Positions 1 to 7,588 of a stretch of 64,000 nucleotides of DNA are shown in pieces (the first letter of the stretch is position 1; the number at the start of each line of letters is the position of its first letter). The DNA is from an uncultured Oribacterium sp. (GTDB lineage Bacteria; Bacillota; Clostridia; Lachnospirales; Lachnospiraceae). The translations under genes were made by a program, and so were the position numbers. Below the pieces are notes generated by a model that ran no database searches, was not told the origin of the DNA, and saw nothing but the letters and a program-made list of their open reading frames with translations. The stretch is from contig CAKQPT010000012.1 of NCBI GenBank assembly GCA_934270345.1, positions 7,605 through 71,604 of the forward strand. The letters are read 5' to 3'.

Positions 1-568
1 CATGCTGGGCTACACCGGAACCTATAACGGAAAGAAGATCTCTGTCATGGGCAGCGGTATGGGCATGCCGTCCATCGGAATCTATTCCTACGAGCTGTTC
101 CATACCTATGACGTCGATAACATCATCCGTATCGGTTCCGCCGGTGCCATCCAGCCGGAGGTAAATCTGAAGGATGTCATCATCGGCATGGGTGCCTGCA
201 CGGATTCGAACTATGGAAAGCAGTTCGAGGTTCCGGGTACCTTCTCCGCGATCGCAGATTATGGCCTCCTCAAGAAGGCAGTGGATGCGGCAGAGAAGCT
301 CGGGGTCAATGTCAAGGTCGGAAACATCCTCTCTTCGGATATCTTCTACGATGCCCGCGCAGATGTGAATCAGCGCTGGGCGCGCATGGGAATCATGGCC
401 GTGGAGATGGAGGCAGCCGCACTTTACATGAATGCAGCGTATGCACATAAGCACGCTCTCTGCCTGCTGACGGTTTCCGATCAGCTGCTTCGCGGCGAGG
501 CCCTGAGCCCGGATGAGCGTCAGGTCGGCTTCGACCAGATGATGCGCGTGGCGCTGGAACTCGCCTGA
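1..568 (+). CDS. deoD: purine nucleoside phosphorylase DeoD, 5' end outside window
   Basis: Purine nucleoside phosphorylase of the trimeric/hexameric DeoD class, which cleaves purine (deoxy)nucleosides with phosphate in cytoplasmic nucleoside salvage. The visible 188 residues follow the E. coli protein from its 'GMLGFTGTY' segment onward: an MGSGMGMPS phosphate/ribose loop, the RIGSAGA strand, VIGMGACTDS, the VEMEAAALY ribose-binding motif and the VSD motif near the C-terminus. The ATG at base 2 is internal; roughly 45-50 N-terminal residues lie left of the window. A uridine phosphorylase gene follows, so the pair probably serves nucleoside salvage. Identification is secure; the true start is not visible. 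Confidence 0.95.
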   Translation, partial: MLGYTGTYNGKKISVMGSGMGMPSIGIYSYELFHTYDVDNIIRIGSAGAIQPEVNLKDVIIGMGACTDSNYGKQFEVPGTFSAIADYGLLKKAVDAAEKLGVNVKVGNILSSDIFYDARADVNQRWARMGIMAVEMEAAALYMNAAYAHKHALCLLTVSDQLLRGEALSPDERQVGFDQMMRVALELA

Positions 569-770
569 CTACAGGCAGAATAGTGATGGGTCGATTTCCG
601 GGTGCATGCCCGGAAATCTGACGTTTATCATGAAATCGAATTATTTGAATTTCCGGAGGAACAAGCTAAAAGTGTAGTTGTTCATTCGGAAATCTGTGGT
701 GACGTATCCCGGGCGGGTGGGTCCGACGTAGAGCGGTCAGCATTGGCCCGGGATCGTAGAGGATAGAAGT
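569..770 (+). other. structured intergenic region between deoD and udp
   Basis: This gap holds a perfect 10-bp hairpin (593-602 pairing with 609-618, loop TGCATG) just after deoD, without a T-run. A second, imperfect hairpin lies at about 650-690, and two CCCGGG blocks occur near 708-755. It could be a terminator plus leader or a regulatory RNA structure ahead of udp. No gene or recognisable riboswitch was seen. Confidence 0.4.
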
Positions 771-1550
771 ATGATCAATTATTCAGAAGATAAGACGATG
801 TATCACATCGGTGTGGCGCCGGGACAGGTCGGACGGTACGTGATCCTGCCGGGCGATCCGAAGCGCTGTGAGAAGATCGCGAAGTATTTCGATGATCCGG
901 TGTTTGTGGCGGATCATCGGGAGTATGTGACCTATACCGGCACGCTCGATGGCGTTCCGGTTTCCGTAACATCCACCGGTATCGGCGGGCCGTCGGCGTC
1001 AATCGCGGTCGAGGAGCTGCATATGTGTGGCGCAGATACCTTCATCCGTGTCGGTACAGCGGGCGGTATGGACCTCGATGTGCAGTCCGGTGATGTCGTG
1101 ATCGCGAGCGGTGCGGTTCGTATGGAGGGCACCTCGAAGGAGTATGCGCCGATCGAGTGGCCGGCGGTCTCCGATTTCGAGGTCGAGATGGCGCTGTACC
1201 AGGCGGCCGGCAATCTCGGACTGCGTCATCACGTGGGCGTGGTCGAGTGTAAGGATGCCTTTTACGGGCAGCATAAGCCGGAGGACCTGCCGGTGAGCTA
1301 TGAGCTCCTCAATAAGTGGCAGGCCTGGCTGAAGCTCGGCTGCAAGGCGTCCGAGATGGAGTCGGCGGCACTCTTTACGGTGGCGTCCTATCTGCACGTA
1401 CGCGCAGGCGCGGTGCTCTTCATCATGTCGAATCAGGAGCGCGCGAAGAAGGGGCTCAGCAACGAGATTGAGCATGACACCGATAAGGCGATCCGCACAG
1501 CGATTGAAGCGATTCGGATTCTCATCAAGAGGGACCAGCAGAAGGCGTGA
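771..1550 (+). CDS. udp: uridine phosphorylase
   Basis: Uridine phosphorylase, 259 residues, converting uridine and phosphate to uracil and ribose-1-phosphate in the cytoplasm. It shows the NP-I family order: the PGDP phosphate-binding motif near residue 28, HREY near 50, the [13 protein letters not shown] loop (here [11 protein letters not shown]), RVGTAGG, and the substrate motif SEMESAAL. Length and order match E. coli Udp (253 residues). The start is supported by a purine-rich site (GAGGATAGAAG) just upstream. It lies after deoD in the same direction, separated by a 200-bp structured gap, so the two may be independently controlled. Confidence 0.93.
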   Translation: MINYSEDKTMYHIGVAPGQVGRYVILPGDPKRCEKIAKYFDDPVFVADHREYVTYTGTLDGVPVSVTSTGIGGPSASIAVEELHMCGADTFIRVGTAGGMDLDVQSGDVVIASGAVRMEGTSKEYAPIEWPAVSDFEVEMALYQAAGNLGLRHHVGVVECKDAFYGQHKPEDLPVSYELLNKWQAWLKLGCKASEMESAALFTVASYLHVRAGAVLFIMSNQERAKKGLSNEIEHDTDKAIRTAIEAIRILIKRDQQKA

Positions 1551-1669
1551 GACGAGTACGACGCGGACATGAAGGATGCCGGATTGCCAAAGGTGAGCAC
1601 GACGCGGACATGAAGCTCCATGGCGGGGAGCTTCGGTCGAACAGGTACCTGGAAGGATGAACAGACAGA

Positions 1670-2257
1670 ATGAAAACAGTGACGATTCCGGCAGCAGGCC
1701 CGGAGCGCGATGAATACTATATGAATCTGGCGATCCGGGAAGCCCGGAAGGCGCTGAAGCACGATGATGTACCCATTGGGTGCATCATCGTTTATGATGG
1801 GACGAATCCCGCGAGCAAGGCGGATCAGCATGCAGCCTCGCTCGGGATCGAGCCGGGCACCATCCTGGGGCGCGGCTACAACCGGCGAAACAAGGACCGG
1901 AGTGCACTGATGCATGCGGAGGTGATCGCCATCCGGCAGGCGTGCAAGGCACTCGGGGACTGGCGGGTCGAGGACTGTACGATGTATGTGACCCTCGAGC
2001 CCTGCCCGATGTGCGCCGGGGCGATCGTGCAGGCCCGTGTTCCGCGCGTCGTGATCGGCTCCATGAATCCGAAGGCGGGCTGCTGCGGCTCGGTGCTGGA
2101 TATGCTGCATGAGAAGCGCTTCAATCACCGCTGTGAGGTCCGGACGGATGTGGAGAAGGATGCCTGCGCGGCGCTCATGAGTGATTTCTTCGCAGCGCTC
2201 CGGGAACAGAAGCTGAAGAAGCTGGAAGGTGGACAGGATGCAGATGAATGTAAATGA
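1670..2257 (+). CDS. tadA: TadA-type tRNA adenosine-34 deaminase
   Basis: Zinc-dependent cytidine/adenosine deaminase of the TadA family, expected to convert adenosine 34 of tRNA-Arg(ACG) to inosine. The catalytic set is present: HAE (H82, E84) and PCPMC (C112, C115), followed by the family's VIGSMNPKAGCCGS stretch. It has about 20 extra residues between the first beta strands (residues 45-64) compared with compact TadA proteins. Its 3' end overlaps the thiamine pyrophosphokinase gene, implying translational coupling. Guanine or cytosine deaminase is less likely given the CCGS segment. Confidence 0.85.
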   Translation: MKTVTIPAAGPERDEYYMNLAIREARKALKHDDVPIGCIIVYDGTNPASKADQHAASLGIEPGTILGRGYNRRNKDRSALMHAEVIAIRQACKALGDWRVEDCTMYVTLEPCPMCAGAIVQARVPRVVIGSMNPKAGCCGSVLDMLHEKRFNHRCEVRTDVEKDACAALMSDFFAALREQKLKKLEGGQDADECK

Positions 2258-2981
2258 TGGAAAACCAGAACAGCGAGGCCGCTGCATCATCGTGGGGGCC
2301 GGTGACTTCTTCGGGATGCCGTTTCAGCCGGCGGAAGAGGATTACGTGATCGCGGCGGATGCGGGGTATGAGAATCTGAAGGCCGAAGGCATCATCCCGG
2401 ACCTCGTGGTGGGCGATTTCGACTCGATGGAGGTCGAGGGCGTGAAGGGTGTCACCGGGCCGGTGAAGGATCTTGATATTTTCGAAGATGCGGAGAAGGC
2501 AGAGTACATCCACCATCTGAAGCGCATCGAGCTGGACGGCGTTGAGACGCGGGTCATCGATCCGATCAAGAACGATCCGGACATGCTGGCCTGCGTGCGG
2601 ATCGGGATGGAGCAGGGGTATCGTTCCTTCCATCTCATCGGCGGTACGGGGAAGCGGATCGATCACTCCATCGCGAATCTGCAGGTGCTCGGCTTCCTCG
2701 CGCAGCAGGGAATGCATGGCTATCTCTATGGAGAGCATCAGCTGGTGCGTGCGATCAGGAACGAGAGCGTGCGTTTCCCGAAAGAGATGCAGGGGTACTT
2801 CTCGGCGCTGTCACTGAGCGACGAGTGCCGTGGTGTCACCGAACGTGGCTTCAAGTACATCGTCACGGACGTGAACCTCAGCAACACGATGCCGACCGGA
2901 CTCAGCAACGAATTCGTCGGCACGGAAGCGGAGATCTCCGTGAAAGACGGCACGCTGCTGCTGATTTACGACTGGAAGTGA
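2238..2981 (+). CDS. thiN: thiamine pyrophosphokinase
   Basis: Thiamine diphosphokinase, transferring pyrophosphate from ATP to thiamine to make the cofactor TPP. It contains the family motifs AADAGYENL, PDLVVGDFDSME, an Asp-containing stretch at 'IDPIKNDPDM' and the GGTGKRIDHSIANL loop. The C-terminal half has the small beta-sandwich (thiamine-binding) domain ending in 'LLLIYDWK'. The ATG at 2238 is preferred because GGAAGG sits 7 bases ahead; a GTG at 2229 is possible. The start overlaps the end of tadA by 20 bases, so the two genes are probably co-translated. Confidence 0.9.
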   Translation: MQMNVNDGKPEQRGRCIIVGAGDFFGMPFQPAEEDYVIAADAGYENLKAEGIIPDLVVGDFDSMEVEGVKGVTGPVKDLDIFEDAEKAEYIHHLKRIELDGVETRVIDPIKNDPDMLACVRIGMEQGYRSFHLIGGTGKRIDHSIANLQVLGFLAQQGMHGYLYGEHQLVRAIRNESVRFPKEMQGYFSALSLSDECRGVTERGFKYIVTDVNLSNTMPTGLSNEFVGTEAEISVKDGTLLLIYDWK

Positions 2982-3076
2982 TGAATAGAGTACAGATACG
3001 CCCGGTGGTGCTGGCTGGCGCGATGTGAAAGAAATTTCTTCGTTTCTGAAGATTCTCTTTCAACGTAAATCGATGC

Positions 3077-3105
3077 TTGATTGACGTTTTTCACTTTGCT
3101 ATAAT
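3077..3105 (+). promoter_or_regulatory. sigma-A promoter of the 6S-like RNA
   Basis: TTGATT at 3077-3082, a 17-bp spacer and TATAAT at 3100-3105. Transcription would start near 3112, immediately before the structured RNA. Confidence 0.75.
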
Positions 3106-3111
3106 GCCGAT

Positions 3112-3351
3112 AGAAGTAAAGAGCTGGGACGTACGAGGCTGCACATATTGAACCTACAAATACGACCTACGGGGCTCCGATATCTGTATGCATAATATAA
3201 CGCCTCCCTTCGGGCCGAGGACTATAGTGGCATACGTGAGGTTTCCCACCTAGCAAGAGAGCTAGGAGTCAAGCGTGTAGTACGGCGTTCTGGTGTTACT
3301 CCGAAAATCTTACGATTTGGACCGACAGGCGATATGCCTGTCGGTCTTTTT
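3112..3351 (+). ncRNA. ssrS: structured non-coding RNA, probably 6S RNA
   Basis: A free-standing RNA gene of about 200-240 nt with its own promoter and Rho-independent terminator and no open frame. Near-5' and near-3' segments pair (GGGACGTA with TACG and a wobble-rich UUCU block; CUGCAC with GUGUAG), giving a long closing helix. The 3' half carries CCCACCTAG - loop - CTAGGAGTCAAGC, which resembles the conserved 3' hairpin of 6S RNA. A GACTATAGTGG segment could mimic an open promoter. 6S RNA binds the RNA polymerase holoenzyme in stationary phase. The main alternative is another clostridial structured RNA such as the raiA motif. Confidence 0.6.
3320..3351 (+). terminator. terminator of the 6S-like RNA
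   Basis: Perfect 11-bp stem (GACCGACAGGC paired with GCCTGTCGGTC) and a T5 tail. Confidence 0.9.
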
Positions 3352-3356
3352 GTTAT

Positions 3357-3509
3357 ATATCCATGAGAGGGCCGCGCGCAGCGCGGAGCGGCGCATGGAT
3401 GCCCCCGGGCGGCGAGGCCGTTTTGCCGGCAAGCCGGCAAAATCAAACGACGATGCCCGCGCCGAAGGCGCATCTGATGGCATCGTCTCCTCGTACATAT
3501 CCATGAGAG
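3357..3509. repeat. GC-rich palindromic element between 13-bp direct repeats
   Basis: The 13-mer ATATCCATGAGAG occurs at 3357-3369 and again at 3497-3509. Between the copies lie about 127 bp of GC-rich DNA with several hairpins: a CCGCGC/GCGCGG stem, a TTTTGCCGGC/GCCGGCAAAA stem and a GCGCC/GGCGC stem. No gene fits. It looks like a small dispersed or transposed repeat inserted between the RNA terminator and the next promoter, but no second copy is present in the window. Confidence 0.5.
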
Positions 3510-3611
3510 ATGAAATTTCTGTGAACCCATCGCATTTAGAGGGCCTTTTGTGTATCATAGATGTGTTGATTCGATTACATTTGTCTAAGTCTATTTTAGG
3601 AGTGCAGTCCG

Positions 3612-4844
3612 TTGAAGAGAGAACAGTGGGAACAGCAGATTCGTTGGGGCATCACCGCCTTTCTGGTGATCGCGGCGAGCGTGCTCGTAGCGACGATCAT
3701 CGTGAATTTCGGGAAAATCCGTGCGTTTGGCGGTACGCTGGTGTCGATTCTCGCACCGATCATTTACGGTGCGGTGATCGCGTACATCACCGCGCCGATT
3801 TATAATCATGTCTATCACTTCGTTTATAATCTGCTGAAGGGACGAAAAAATAAGAAACCTTCCACGAGCTCCGCTCCGCGGATGATCGCGCGTACGGCAG
3901 CTACCCTGGTAGCGCTTCTGACAGTACTGGTACTGGCGGTCGGTCTCGTATCGATGATCATCCCGCAGCTCTACAGCTCCATCGCGAACTTGATCGCGAC
4001 GCTGCCGCAGGATCTTTCACAGACCTACCGGAACATCATGAGCTATCTTCAGGACTATCCGGAGGTACGGGACGCGGTGCAGCAGTACTACAACATCGGG
4101 TATACCTACCTCATGAACTTCCTGCAGGATCATCTGATGCCGAACATGCAGAGCATCGTGGCGTCGCTCGGCATCGGCATATGGTCGGTGGTCAACTGGT
4201 TTAAGAACCTCCTCATCGGCCTCATCGTGATGATCTATCTCCTGAACATCAAGGAGTCCATGCTGGGGGGCTCCAGAAAGCTGACCTTCGCGCTGCTTCC
4301 GAAGAAGTGGGCAGAGCTTGTGGTAGAAGAATTCGCCTACATTAATAAGGTCTTCGGCGGATTCATCGTCGGCAAGATCATCGATTCCCTCATCATCGGC
4401 TGGCTCTGCTTCTTCTGCCTGAGTTTTATGAAGATGCCGTACACGATGCTTGTTTCCGTCATCGTCGGCGTGACGAACGTGATTCCGTTCTTTGGCCCGT
4501 TTATCGGTGCGATCCCATCCTTCGTCCTGATCCTGCTGACGAGCCCGATGCAGAGTGTATACTTCCTCATCTTCGTCCTGGTCCTGCAGCAGTTCGACGG
4601 TAACATCCTCGGCCCGCGCATCCTCGGCGACTCGACCGGCCTCAGCAGCTTCTGGGTACTGTTCTCGATCCTCCTCTTCGGCGGCCTCTTCGGCTTCGTC
4701 GGCATGATCGTGGCGGTTCCACTCTGGGCAGTCATCCTCAATTTCGTTCAGCGACTGAGCGGTCATCTGCTCCGAAAGAAGGGCCTGCCGACCGACGCTG
4801 CCGATTACATCTCCGGAGACGAACTGACCCGGCTGAAAGACTGA
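3612..4844 (+). CDS. AI-2E family transporter (PerM-like permease)
   Basis: Integral membrane protein of the AI-2E transporter/PerM superfamily, 410 residues with about eight hydrophobic segments: N-terminal helices at residues 12-60, a pair after 95, then a soluble stretch and a C-terminal cluster. The family signature is clear in the C-terminal half: 'NVIPFFGPFIGAIPS', 'QQFDGNILGPRILGDSTGL' and 'GGLFGFVGMIVAVP'. Some relatives move autoinducer-2 or act as Na+/H+ antiporters; the substrate here cannot be read from sequence. The start codon is TTG, with AGGAG 9 bases upstream. It is preceded by a possible promoter in the AT-rich stretch after 3560. Confidence 0.85.
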   Translation: MKREQWEQQIRWGITAFLVIAASVLVATIIVNFGKIRAFGGTLVSILAPIIYGAVIAYITAPIYNHVYHFVYNLLKGRKNKKPSTSSAPRMIARTAATLVALLTVLVLAVGLVSMIIPQLYSSIANLIATLPQDLSQTYRNIMSYLQDYPEVRDAVQQYYNIGYTYLMNFLQDHLMPNMQSIVASLGIGIWSVVNWFKNLLIGLIVMIYLLNIKESMLGGSRKLTFALLPKKWAELVVEEFAYINKVFGGFIVGKIIDSLIIGWLCFFCLSFMKMPYTMLVSVIVGVTNVIPFFGPFIGAIPSFVLILLTSPMQSVYFLIFVLVLQQFDGNILGPRILGDSTGLSSFWVLFSILLFGGLFGFVGMIVAVPLWAVILNFVQRLSGHLLRKKGLPTDAADYISGDELTRLKD

Positions 4845-4874
4845 GTAAAGTTTTCCTGCATTGGCCAAAAAACG

Positions 4875-4903
4875 TTTGCAAAACCGGTTAACTAGAGTAT
4901 ACT
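4875..4903 (+). promoter_or_regulatory. kduI promoter with palindromic sites
   Basis: TTTGCA (4875-4880), 17-bp spacer, TATACT (4898-4903). Two short palindromes overlap it, AAACGTTT and AACCGGTT, both with the central CG usual in LacI-family operators. This suggests sugar-acid control of kduI, by inference only. Confidence 0.6.
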
Positions 4904-4961
4904 AGAGATGCTTGAAACAGATACAAAACACCTGGCGCAAAGCCAGACACAGGAGGTTTTT

Positions 4962-5807
4962 ATGGATATTCGTTACAGTGCAAACCAGAGAGATGTGAAG
5001 CGTTACACGACACAGGAGCTTCGTGATGAGTTCCTGATCACCGGACTCTACAAGCCGGACGAGGTCGTAGCCGTTTACTCTCACGTCGACCGTATGGTAA
5101 CCTTCGGCTGCATGCCGGTACATGAGGTCGTTCCGATCGATAAGGGCATCGACTGCTGGGCAAACTTCGGTACACACTATGTGCTCGAGCGCCGCGAGAT
5201 CGGTATCTTCAACATCGGCGAGGGCGCTGGTAAGATCGTCGTTGACGGTACAGAGTACAAGCTCGGCTACAAGGACTGCCTCTACATCACGAAGGGTGCG
5301 AAGGAAGTTCTCTTCTCCTCTGACGACGCAGAGAAGCCGGCGAAGTTCTACATGGTTTCCGCACCGGCACACGTAAGCTACGAGACAAAGCTCATCACCA
5401 TGGCCGAGGCAAATCACCGTCCATGTGGTGATCCTGAGCTGGCCAATGCTCGTGTCATCAACCAGTTCATCCACCCGGATGTCCTCAAGACCGCACAGCT
5501 CAGCATGGGTATGACGGAGCTTCAGCCGGGTTCCGTATGGAACACGATGCCGTCACATACACATGAGCGTCGTATGGAGATCTACACCTACTTCGAGGTG
5601 CCGGAGGATCAGGTCGTATTCCATCTGATGGGCGAGCCGACCGAGACCAGACACATCGTCATGCATAACTATGATGCCGTGATTTCTCCGTCATGGTCCA
5701 TCCACAGCGCAGCAGGTACACACAACTATACCTTCATCTGGGCGATGGGCGGCGAGAACCAGGAGTTCGATGATATGGATACCATCTATACTCCGGATCT
5801 CAGATAA
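4962..5807 (+). CDS. kduI: 5-keto-4-deoxyuronate isomerase KduI
   Basis: 4-deoxy-L-threo-5-hexosulose-uronate ketol-isomerase, which converts the unsaturated uronate product of pectin or glycosaminoglycan breakdown to 2-keto-3-deoxygluconate precursors. It is a 281-residue double-cupin protein, close to E. coli KduI (278). The metal site is visible in 'MPSHTHERRMEIY' together with the histidine in 'SPSWSIHSAAG'. The ATG at 4962 is chosen over upstream in-frame codons because AGGAGG lies 6 bases ahead and the N-terminus then matches the family. It stands alone, with its own promoter and terminator; no other uronate genes are in the window. Confidence 0.95.
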   Translation: MDIRYSANQRDVKRYTTQELRDEFLITGLYKPDEVVAVYSHVDRMVTFGCMPVHEVVPIDKGIDCWANFGTHYVLERREIGIFNIGEGAGKIVVDGTEYKLGYKDCLYITKGAKEVLFSSDDAEKPAKFYMVSAPAHVSYETKLITMAEANHRPCGDPELANARVINQFIHPDVLKTAQLSMGMTELQPGSVWNTMPSHTHERRMEIYTYFEVPEDQVVFHLMGEPTETRHIVMHNYDAVISPSWSIHSAAGTHNYTFIWAMGGENQEFDDMDTIYTPDLR

Positions 5808-5835
5808 TTAAACATAAAAAATTGATATTTCCAGA

Positions 5836-5879
5836 GGTCCGTGGTACTATAAAGCTCTGTGTGGTCCACGGACCTTTTT
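5836..5879 (+). terminator. terminator after kduI
   Basis: 9-bp perfect stem (GGTCCGTGG / CCACGGACC) with a 21-base loop and a T5 tail. Confidence 0.85.
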
Positions 5880-5957
5880 GTGTGCCTGTGTATCCTGCGG
5901 GAGGACGGCCACAGATGAATTTATATAGAAAGAACCCGTGATGGGTGAGGAGAGTTT

Positions 5958-6509
5958 ATGGCAACATTACTTGAAAACTGGAGAACGAAGGCATACGGCG
6001 ATGGTCTTTCCAAGGCCGAGCAGGAGACCCTCTGGCAGGAGTATTTCGCACTGGAGAAGGGCTTCTATGAGGAGGTTCTGAAGGATCCGAGCCACGTTTA
6101 TGAGGGCACGGTGAAGGAGCTCGCTGAGCACTTCGGCATCGACGTTTTCCATTTCACAGGTGTGCTCGATGGTATCGATGATTCCTTAAAGGGCTATCAC
6201 AACCCGATCGACACCATGGATGAGGATACACAGGTAAAGATCGAGATCGATCCGGAGACCCTGTACTACAACATGGTTGAGGCGAAGGCAAGCTGGCTCT
6301 ACGGTCTTCCTGAGTGGGATGCGATCCTTTCCGAGGAGAAGCGTCACGAGCTCTATCGCAAGCAGAAGGCATCCAACACCATCCGTCGTGAAGGCAAGAA
6401 GATCTACCCGAACGACCTCTGCCCATGCGGATCCGGCAAGAAGTATAAGAAGTGCCACATGCGCATCGATCAGGAGAACGAGCTGAAGGCATTTGCTTCT
6501 GCAAACTGA
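5958..6509 (+). CDS. SEC-C metal-binding domain protein
   Basis: A 183-residue cytoplasmic protein of unknown role. Residues 1-145 are mostly helical with a run of acidic residues. The C-terminus is a SEC-C zinc-binding motif, LCPCGSGKKYKKCH (C155, C157, C166, H167), the same motif that ends SecA and many small chaperone-like proteins. A GAGGAG site lies 8 bases before the ATG. The cold-shock gene downstream has its own promoter. SecA itself is excluded by size and lack of ATPase motifs. Confidence 0.8.
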   Translation: MATLLENWRTKAYGDGLSKAEQETLWQEYFALEKGFYEEVLKDPSHVYEGTVKELAEHFGIDVFHFTGVLDGIDDSLKGYHNPIDTMDEDTQVKIEIDPETLYYNMVEAKASWLYGLPEWDAILSEEKRHELYRKQKASNTIRREGKKIYPNDLCPCGSGKKYKKCHMRIDQENELKAFASAN

Positions 6510-6620
6510 TCCCTGCCGGGATAACACGCTGATGGAGACATTGGCGACGGCCTGTGGACGCTGTGTTTCTGACCCGGAGGCTGTGTCCGAAAACGCAGAT
6601 CGAGACGCGCGAACATTCGA

Positions 6621-6649
6621 TTGACGCGGAATTTTGATTATGCTAAGAT
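6621..6649 (+). promoter_or_regulatory. cold-shock gene promoter
   Basis: TTGACG (6621-6626), 17-bp spacer, TAAGAT (6644-6649), about 40 bases before the cold-shock start codon. Confidence 0.75.
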
Positions 6650-6696
6650 GAAATCCGTGCAGCGATTAGGCTGCAGATTTTATGGAGGTAGACACA

Positions 6697-6894
6697 ATGA
6701 AGGGTACAGTTAAGTGGTTCAACAATCAGAAGGGCTACGGCTTCATCTCTGATGAGAATGGCAAGGACGTTTTCGTTCACTATTCAGGACTCGCTGGAGA
6801 CGGTTTCAAGTCTCTCGATGAGGGCCAGAAGGTAGAGTTCGACGTTCAGGACGGCGCTAAGGGACCTCAGGCAGTCAACGTAGTAAAGCTTTAA
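6697..6894 (+). CDS. cold-shock protein, CspA family
   Basis: Single-domain OB-fold nucleic-acid binding protein, 65 residues, an RNA chaperone. Both RNP motifs are intact: KGYGFIS (RNP1) and VFVHYS (RNP2), plus the opening 'MKGTVKWFN'. The ATG at 6697 is used because GGAGG lies 8 bases upstream; an in-frame ATG at 6682 would swallow that site. It is transcribed from its own promoter and ends at a terminator. Confidence 0.95.
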   Translation: MKGTVKWFNNQKGYGFISDENGKDVFVHYSGLAGDGFKSLDEGQKVEFDVQDGAKGPQAVNVVKL

Positions 6895-6965
6895 TTTTTT
6901 TCCAAGTACCTTAATTGTAAGCATATATCGTTACAAGAATAGTATTTTGAACTAAAAGAAGCAAT

Positions 6966-6998
6966 GACGGTATCCATTTGGGTGCCGTCTTTTCTTTT
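6966..6998 (+). terminator. terminator after the cold-shock gene
   Basis: 10-bp stem with three G-T pairs (GACGGTATCC / GGGTGCCGTC), loop ATTT and a T-rich tail TTTTCTTTT. Confidence 0.75.
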
Positions 6999-7015
6999 GG
7001 CGAAAGGTTTTATTT

Positions 7016-7516
7016 ATGAATGCACGAAAAACAAGTCTATACGGGATGCTGCTGGCGCTCGCGATGGTGCTGAGCTACGTCGAGGCGATGATCCCGATCA
7101 ACATCGGCGTGCCGGGCGTGAAGCTGGGCCTCCCGAACATCGTGACGGTGATCGGCCTCTACTCGATCGGTGCGCTGCCGACGCTCGTGATCAGCTTCCT
7201 CCGCATCCTCCTCGTCAGCTTCATGTTCGGAAACACGATGACGCTCGCGTACTCGTTCTCCGGCTTTGCACTGAGCTTTGGGGCAATGCTTCTGATGCGG
7301 AAGGCAGGTGGCTTTCACCGTACCGTTGTGAGCGTCAGTGGCGGTGTGATGCACAACGTCGGACAGCTGATGGCAGCCGTGGCGCTGCTGCACAGTCAGG
7401 TGCTGTTTTACTATCTGCCGGTGCTGATGGTGGCCGGCGTCATCGCCGGTGTGCTGATCGGACTCGTGGCCGGACTCATCACCGAGCGGATCCAGCTCTT
7501 TCTTCGGAAGTCTTGA
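7016..7516 (+). CDS. Gx transporter / heptaprenyl-diphosphate synthase component I-like membrane protein
   Basis: A 166-residue integral membrane protein with five or six hydrophobic helices. It has the conserved opening of the Gx transporter family (Hpre_diP_synt_I): an E-x-x-I-P block ('YVEAMIPINIGVPGVKLGLPN') and a G-rich membrane helix with 'FSGFALSFGAM'. Family members are often fused or adjacent to thiamine/lipoprotein (ApbE-like) or polyprenyl synthase genes, but neither is a neighbour here. Its substrate is unknown. GAAAGG precedes the ATG. Confidence 0.8.
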   Translation: MNARKTSLYGMLLALAMVLSYVEAMIPINIGVPGVKLGLPNIVTVIGLYSIGALPTLVISFLRILLVSFMFGNTMTLAYSFSGFALSFGAMLLMRKAGGFHRTVVSVSGGVMHNVGQLMAAVALLHSQVLFYYLPVLMVAGVIAGVLIGLVAGLITERIQLFLRKS

Positions 7517-7538
7517 ATATTATTTTAAAGCGTGGTAA

Positions 7539-7575
7539 AATAATCCGACAAACATTTGTTTGTCGGATTATTTTT
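7539..7575. terminator. terminator between the Gx gene and uvrA
   Basis: 15-bp perfect stem (AATAATCCGACAAAC paired with its complement), loop ATTT and a T5 run. The flanking A-rich side means it could also work in the opposite direction. Confidence 0.85.
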
Positions 7576-7588
7576 GAGGATATATCTT

